Shown one piece after another: positions 58,895 through 64,000 of a DNA stretch of 64,000 bases (position 1 is its first letter; each line of letters begins with the position of its first letter). The notes under the pieces are model-generated. The model searched no databases, was not told the origin of the DNA, and worked only from the letters and a program-made list of their open reading frames with translations. The position numbers and the translations under genes are program-made. Origin of the DNA: Kalmusia sp. IMI 367209 (lineage: Eukaryota > Ascomycota > Dothideomycetes > Pleosporales > Didymosphaeriaceae); contig JAPEUQ010000004.1 of assembly GCA_027946365.1 (NCBI GenBank), forward strand, positions 1,302,001 through 1,366,000, in the 5' to 3' direction.

Positions 58895-60706
58895 TCACAC
58901 TCCTAATGGCGCTGCCTCTTCCGTCTCAATGATAGGCCCTTGATATACCTTCTTCCCATGCAATATCCAGAAAGTCGCCGCAAATATCACCACCGCACCC
59001 CAAAGTACACAGCTCCAGTTCATGTTCACTGCGTTAACGGGCACACTAGCCGGCCAAAAGCTGAAGAACATGACCACCGCACTCCACACAATAGCAAAGC
59101 CATTGATCCAAGGTCCCAGTCTACCAAGTTTCCAGGGTCCATATTCGAGCTTTCCAGGCTGGCGGAGCCGCGTGTACAGCAGCAAGCTAAACGGTAGGAT
59201 ATAACTACCAAAGAACCCCGCGACGGAGAGCGAAACAACAGCGTTGAACACCGTCGCGCTTCCGATGTTGATGAGCGAGAGAAGGCAGCTAACTGTACAA
59301 GTGATGAGGATGCTAGGGAGCGGAATCTTGAGCGACGGGTGCACGTAGGCTATTATAGAAGCGTTAGGCACAGCGTTGTCGCGCGCGAAAGCCCAGAGCT
59401 GACGCGAGGCGGAAGCGACAACGCCCACAGTGGCGAGGAAGAACATAGTGACTAAGAACGCCGAGAGAGCTGTTCCACCAGCGATAGAAGTTGTGCCTTG
59501 GGTAAGTATCTCGATGAAGGGATAACCGGTAGGCGTTTTGAGGGCGGCTTCGATGTCGCCGATGCAGTACAGAATTGCGATAAGCATTGCGAAACCCGTG
59601 AGACCGTTAATAATGACAGAGCCTATAGTTTCATTAGTGTTATGTACAAAGATTGAAGCAGAAATCTTGGTCACGACCTACCCAGCAATGCATTCGGTAG
59701 AGCCGTTGAGGCATGCTTGATCTCCTCGCACATATGGACGGCACCGTCCGCACCGGTGAATGCAAATACTGGTGTGATGAGTCCCACGAAGAAAGAGAGA
59801 CCTTTGCTTTTATACCCCCCTTCATTTACGAACAAAACGAAGACGTCGTGGCTGGAACTCTTTTCTGGCGCCATGACTGTCAACGTGACAAGTACAACGA
59901 AGAAGAGTGCAATGTGTAGCACCAGTATCGCTTGCTCCGCCCTTGGTAGCAAATTGGCGAGCCAGGTATTCACGATCAGACATAATACTATGATGGCAAA
60001 GATAAGGAGCGTGCCTTGCCAGCGAGTCGGATTGTAGTCTGATCGCGAATTGATTATGAGACCTTGGAGAGAAGTAGCTGTCAGATAACCTCCTGACGCA
60101 GTTAAGGCTTGCCATGCAATGACAGACTGCCTATTTTTGACATCAGCGAAACCCACAATCTTATTCAACGAGTTCGACGTACCATCCAGTTATGTAACTT
60201 AAAACATCTTTTAGACCTTCTGGTGCCAATTTATGTACCCAATGGTATTGACCGCCAGCTGTTGGCCACATCGATACCAACTCTCCCATGGTTGCAACCA
60301 CAGTCGCATACCCGATCCAGCAAAATAGGAAGCCGTAAATCAGTCCAGCTGGTCCACCGTCCATAAGACCGAAGATGAATACGCTTGCAGAGTCCGTTAG
60401 AGTTATCATTGCTGGGAAATGATACATACCTGCAAAGACCTTCCCATGTGATCATCAGAGAGCACGAAAAGCCAAGGATGCTGAGAAAAGCAAAGTTGCG
60501 CTGCTATACTATTAGGGACCTTCCATCTGATGAATCAGAGCTTGGGATTTATTAGGTTCGTGTGTAGTGGTCGCTGGACCTACCCTTAGCACACTCTTTT
60601 TACCAACTTTTGCCAATTCCTGTGCATCAATATCTTCCACTGTATCTACATTTTCATGCACATATTTTGTGTTTCCATTAGGCATCTGCGTTTTCTGGTC
60701 TTCCAT
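58895..60706 (-). CDS. Amino-acid/choline permease (APC superfamily), 523 aa
   Basis: Plasma-membrane transporter of the fungal amino-acid/choline/GABA permease family. Hydrophilic N-terminus (MEDQKTQMPN), then FAFLSILGFSCSLMITWEGL, GGPAGLIYGFLFCWIGY, ELVSMWPTAGGQYHWVHKLA, the VFAFTGADGAVHMCEEIKHA signature, ASASRQLWAFARDNAVP and YGPWKLGRLGPWIN, all typical. The ATG at 60704-60706 is preferred over the TTG nine bases upstream. Introns 60501-60583, 60384-60429, 60131-60182 and 59623-59681 give 524 codons without lesion. It is convergent with the VOC gene (170 bp between stops). Substrate not inferable. Confidence 0.92.
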
Positions 60707-61868
60707 GACGCACAAGATAGTGTGTCTGAGGTTTTTCTTTAATTGTAATTCTTTTTCGAGTTATGAGGGTGTAATTCAGATCACGTAGATGTGTCTGGTA
60801 GGATGATTGGTGCTAGAAGCTAGGAATGTGCAGCGGTAGCTCCGCTTCCGTGGCCTTCTCCCCGTATGCGGTCTTGAATTCAAGATTCAGAGTATCGTAT
60901 TGTATTGCAAAATATCAAATTTTCCGAGAGAGCCTCAGTAATATATGTAGAGTTAATGCCGCTGCATTCACTTCCGATAAGGTAAAGGGCGGTGGGAAAT
61001 GCTGCAAGGAAAGTGACACCCCGCGACACTTCGTGACGCAGTCTTGGTACTGCAACATTGATAGCGGATCTATCCATGCTGTGTAACACGTTGCGCCAAT
61101 TGGAGGGCAGATCAGCCGCCATCGAATTTAGCCAGCCTGGCCGGGCGTACTGCATACATGATTGTGCCTCTCGCTTGTCCATAAGGCGGGGCTCTCACGT
61201 AAGAATCGGCTGTGAGAAGAACTAGCTGAACGGTAAGTAAAATAAACGATGTAGTCAATGCAGGTGGCGATTTGGGCCTATGAAAATGGATGAATGCTAG
61301 ATAAGGGGCCATACGTCCGCCAGTAGCGCGTTGGGATTTGTGTCACTACATGCCGGATGAGGAAGCTGCTTACTTTAGACTGCATGGATGGTTGCTCTTG
61401 AAAGCACGCTACAAGCGAAGAATCATGAGCGAAGCCACGTTAGTTGAGAGCTCTTTGATATCCTATAGTGAGTTGACAATAGAGCTGTGTAGCAATTGAT
61501 CTATTGATGATAGCAGAAAGAGATTTGAAGCAAAGCTTCGAAGAGAGAAAGCAAGTAGAGAGTAAAGATTGACGGGTAGCTTGAAAAGAGCAAATAAGCA
61601 GAAGATCGACAGATAAAGGAGAGACATCAAGATGATATAGAAAGAATTGATGGAAAAGATTGACTGAAGTGACTTAAAATGAAACTGAGGGGCGGACAAA
61701 CAGGATAGACAACTGGAGCGACTGACACAAAAAGCAAGCTAAGGAAAATATTGACAACAAAAGAGCAGAAAGGCCGTTAGAATAAATCTACAATATTTGC
61801 TGGTGTTCTTTTGAGCCCCGAATGTCAGTAAGATCTGCATGTTTCTCGAGATAATAAGGAAGCTGTGG
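60707..61868. other. Intergenic; purine-skewed stretch
   Basis: No gene supported. From about 61500 to 61760 the plus strand is strongly A/G-rich (minus strand C/T-rich), which creates a spurious hydrophobic Ser/Leu/Phe ORF on the minus strand. Confidence 0.45.
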
Positions 61869-62590
61869 TTAGCGAATGAAGGACATCGCAACCGCTACAA
61901 GTATCAGCAATCAGATATATCAAGGACAGGTATCTATTAGATACTTACCGGCACTGGCAGCATTAGCATGCTCCCCAGAAACCGACGAAGTACGATGAGC
62001 CGAGGCTGCCGTGCCACGCCCGGCCGGCACAGCGATCACGACCCCAGCCACCGCAGGTGCGATACCAATATATACTGGTTTACTCTCGTACAGCATAGTA
62101 TCCAAGACCCGATCTATCTGCGAGGCCGCGTCGGAAGGGCTGTTGATAATAGATCCAGTCGCGAAGTTTAGACCCGCTGTGAGATCTGAAGCACTGCGCG
62201 AATCAGCATTTTGAGTCATGGCATGAACAGAAAATATCGATCGTAAGATACCTTCGAAACTCAGCAGAGCTCAATTCCTGCACAAGGATTACAGGCCTCG
62301 TGGGAAAGTAGCGTCTTGCTTCCTCAAAGCATGCTGCAAGATCGCCAGCATCGGAAGTGACGACGAAAACACCCACTTCGGTGGTAGATGGTGTTGCACG
62401 GTAACGAGTGATATCGATATGTGTAAGTCGATTACGTTGAATCGAGCCGATGAATAGAGTCCCTATCAATGAAATAAGCCTGTGACATGGAGCTGTGAAC
62501 GCGCTTGTTACTTTGACCACGGCCGAGGACTTGACGAGCGCCTATGGCCGCCAACTTCCAGAAAAGGTAGTCCCCAATAGTCGATGTCAT
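61869..62590 (-). pseudogene. Relic resembling a pyruvate/indolepyruvate decarboxylase-type TPP enzyme
   Basis: The ATG at 62588-62590 opens MTSTIGDYLFWKLAAIGARQ, very like the N-terminus of the TPP-dependent decarboxylases. Some 300 bp later, after a degenerate stretch in other frames, comes SDAASQIDRVLDTMLYESKP followed by VYIGI, matching their DNAAxxIDRVL...RPVYI block. The glycine-rich segment, the catalytic Glu region and the whole TPP-binding half are missing, and the frames do not connect. Possible introns near 62193-62250 and 61894-61947 would let the last part run to a stop at 61869. I read it as a truncated, decayed copy; a short novel gene is the alternative. Confidence 0.45.
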
Positions 62591-64000
62591 GGTGACGGCT
62601 AGTTAAGTTGGATACGGTGAAATGGTAACTTCCCAAAAAGGTGACGCAGTAGAGCCCGAATGCTGATGTTGGACCTTGGAGTATAATGATATGGAATCAA
62701 ACAACCGCATCCAGACATCCTCCCTTTTGACTGTTCACAGAGACTACTGAATGTCGTTGCCTTCTCACGATCGTTTGATGACTTCGCTCAGTCACTTCGC
62801 ACAATGCCGCAGCTCTGGGACAGCTGGAATGGGGTCTAGGGGCCTTTACCTTGATGTCTAGGAGATCGAAGCCCAACATAGTTCTCTTTCGGGTCAGACA
62901 ACAGACTGAGGGTCGTGTGTATCCAATCATCTTGAAAGGTGCTCGAATACACGGGGTCTCCGTAATCACGGCCTAGTGTTAATGCTTGCAGTGGTGAAGA
63001 CGAAGCAGCTGAATATTTCGTACAACTCACAAGAGTCATCGCGTAAAGTCCCATATTGAGAAGTTATCTGAGACAATTCCAATTTAATACTTGACCGTGG
63101 CCAGCCGTAATGGTGACTATAGTATGGGGCTCGAAAGCACAAGCCATAGTTGGGCATATCGTTATCGCACCCATCATGAGTGTTCAGTAAACAACAAACA
63201 GGCTATCTATTCATGCCAACTGACATTCGCCGAAATTCGTGTCAAGAGGGTCAAGAAGTGGGCGTAGCGTGAGGCTGGGCATTGGAGTAAAGCTTAACCT
63301 GACTCAATGGTCGGACACCTTCGTGAAGGCAACGGGGCCACTAGCTGAACGTTTCCGCACCATGCCTCCATTTATGGTAATTGCTGTACACTATTGTGCG
63401 ATTGAGATACAAAAGACACTCCGGAGGAGAAAGAAATAGTTGATGTCCGGAAGTAAGATGAGGCTGAGTAGGGCTGATGCAAGCGCGGGACGAACCGAGA
63501 AGCGGGAGGGCTAGCTGTAAAGAATGAAGTGATTTGAAATGTGGAAGCATTCGGTTTCAATCAGAATCTTGACAAGGAAAACATCACTCCCAGTATGTTG
63601 AAGGTCTCGCTTTCCTGTGTTGATCGAGGCAATGGATCAGAGAATAGGCCCCAGAGCAGCAGTTAGACGATGCGTGATCAGAGTATTTCATTTCTTGCTG
63701 TCGATATCGGAACAACGTCTTAATCGCAACACTACAGTTATTGAAGAGCGAAATACTACTGCTTGGTGTACGTAGAGGAAAAGTGCGCGGGGTAGAAAGT
63801 TCAGACGATTACTGGACATCCTCCTTAATCAGCACGTGGCTTGGATACCGCGTGGCTAGTGCTGTGGCGCAGCTTCGTATCTGGTCGAAGTATTTGAGTG
63901 ACGGGCACCGCCTGAGGCTGAACGGGAATACGCAGCAGGCTAACATCTGATGGGCTTTGCTGTGGCTGTCTGGAGACTTCATGAAGTGCGTAGAAGCAAG
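62591..64000. other. No supported gene to the right edge
   Basis: Only short ORFs on both strands, none coherent across plausible introns. A gene beginning outside the window could have UTR here. Confidence 0.4.

Noticed and set aside
61463..61699. Hydrophobic minus-strand ORF suggesting a small membrane protein
   Set aside because: It is the translation of a pyrimidine-rich tract (Ser/Leu/Phe), not a convincing gene.

Overview
This window is nuclear DNA from a filamentous ascomycete, most likely a Dothideomycete. The evidence is many short introns (about 46-65 bp) with GT donors, CTAAC/CTGAC-like branch sites and YAG acceptors, together with fungal families: a giant modular NRPS, HET-domain proteins, SAT4-type rhodopsin-like proteins, a fungal MFS sugar porter and an Aleuria-type lectin. 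No bacterial or viral organisation is present.

Layout. 1-2924 (minus): the 5' part of an ABCC-type ABC transporter that runs off the left edge. 2925-6925: a gene-poor gap of 4 kb. 6926-31991 (plus): a 22-exon NRPS of about 7,957 codons with five adenylation modules, three epimerases and an A-less C-T-C-T tail. 33039-35146 (minus): a HET-domain protein. 37250-38134 (minus): a small secreted repeat protein built from micro-exons. 40051-41858 (minus): a FAD-dependent oxidoreductase. 42585-44470 (plus): a sugar transporter. 45166-45789 (minus) and 46202-48033 (plus): a divergent pair, a PRKRIP1-like splicing protein and a histidine phosphatase. 48631-49692 (plus): an alpha/beta hydrolase. 49810-50682 (minus): a single-pass Cys-rich membrane protein. 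51730-53768 (minus): a HET domain followed by a decayed fucose-lectin-like propeller. 55715-57236 (plus): a rhodopsin-like membrane protein. 58119-58724 (plus): a VOC/glyoxalase-fold protein. 58895-60706 (minus): an amino-acid/choline permease. 61869-62590 (minus): a pyruvate-decarboxylase-like relic.

How it fits together. The NRPS and the divergent ABC transporter look like the core and exporter of a peptide cluster; no convincing tailoring enzyme lies between them. The domain order predicts a peptide of about five residues with D-configured units at positions 1, 3 and 5, released by a terminal cyclising-type C domain. The condensation domains match this: those after an epimerase read [S/N]HAxxDG and those after a plain carrier read HHAxYDG.

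Two things stand out. (1) The gene at 37250-38134 is in no long ORF. It encodes a signal peptide followed by an octapeptide repeat (PSGFPTGL), with successive repeats on separate 24-nt symmetric exons in 80-bp genomic units; every nucleotide difference among the repeat copies is synonymous. (2) Coding lesions (frameshifts, nonsense codons) cluster in the NRPS, its transporter, both HET genes and the decarboxylase relic. Eight ordinary metabolic, transport or housekeeping genes assemble without any lesion, which favours real decay of accessory genes over random sequencing error.
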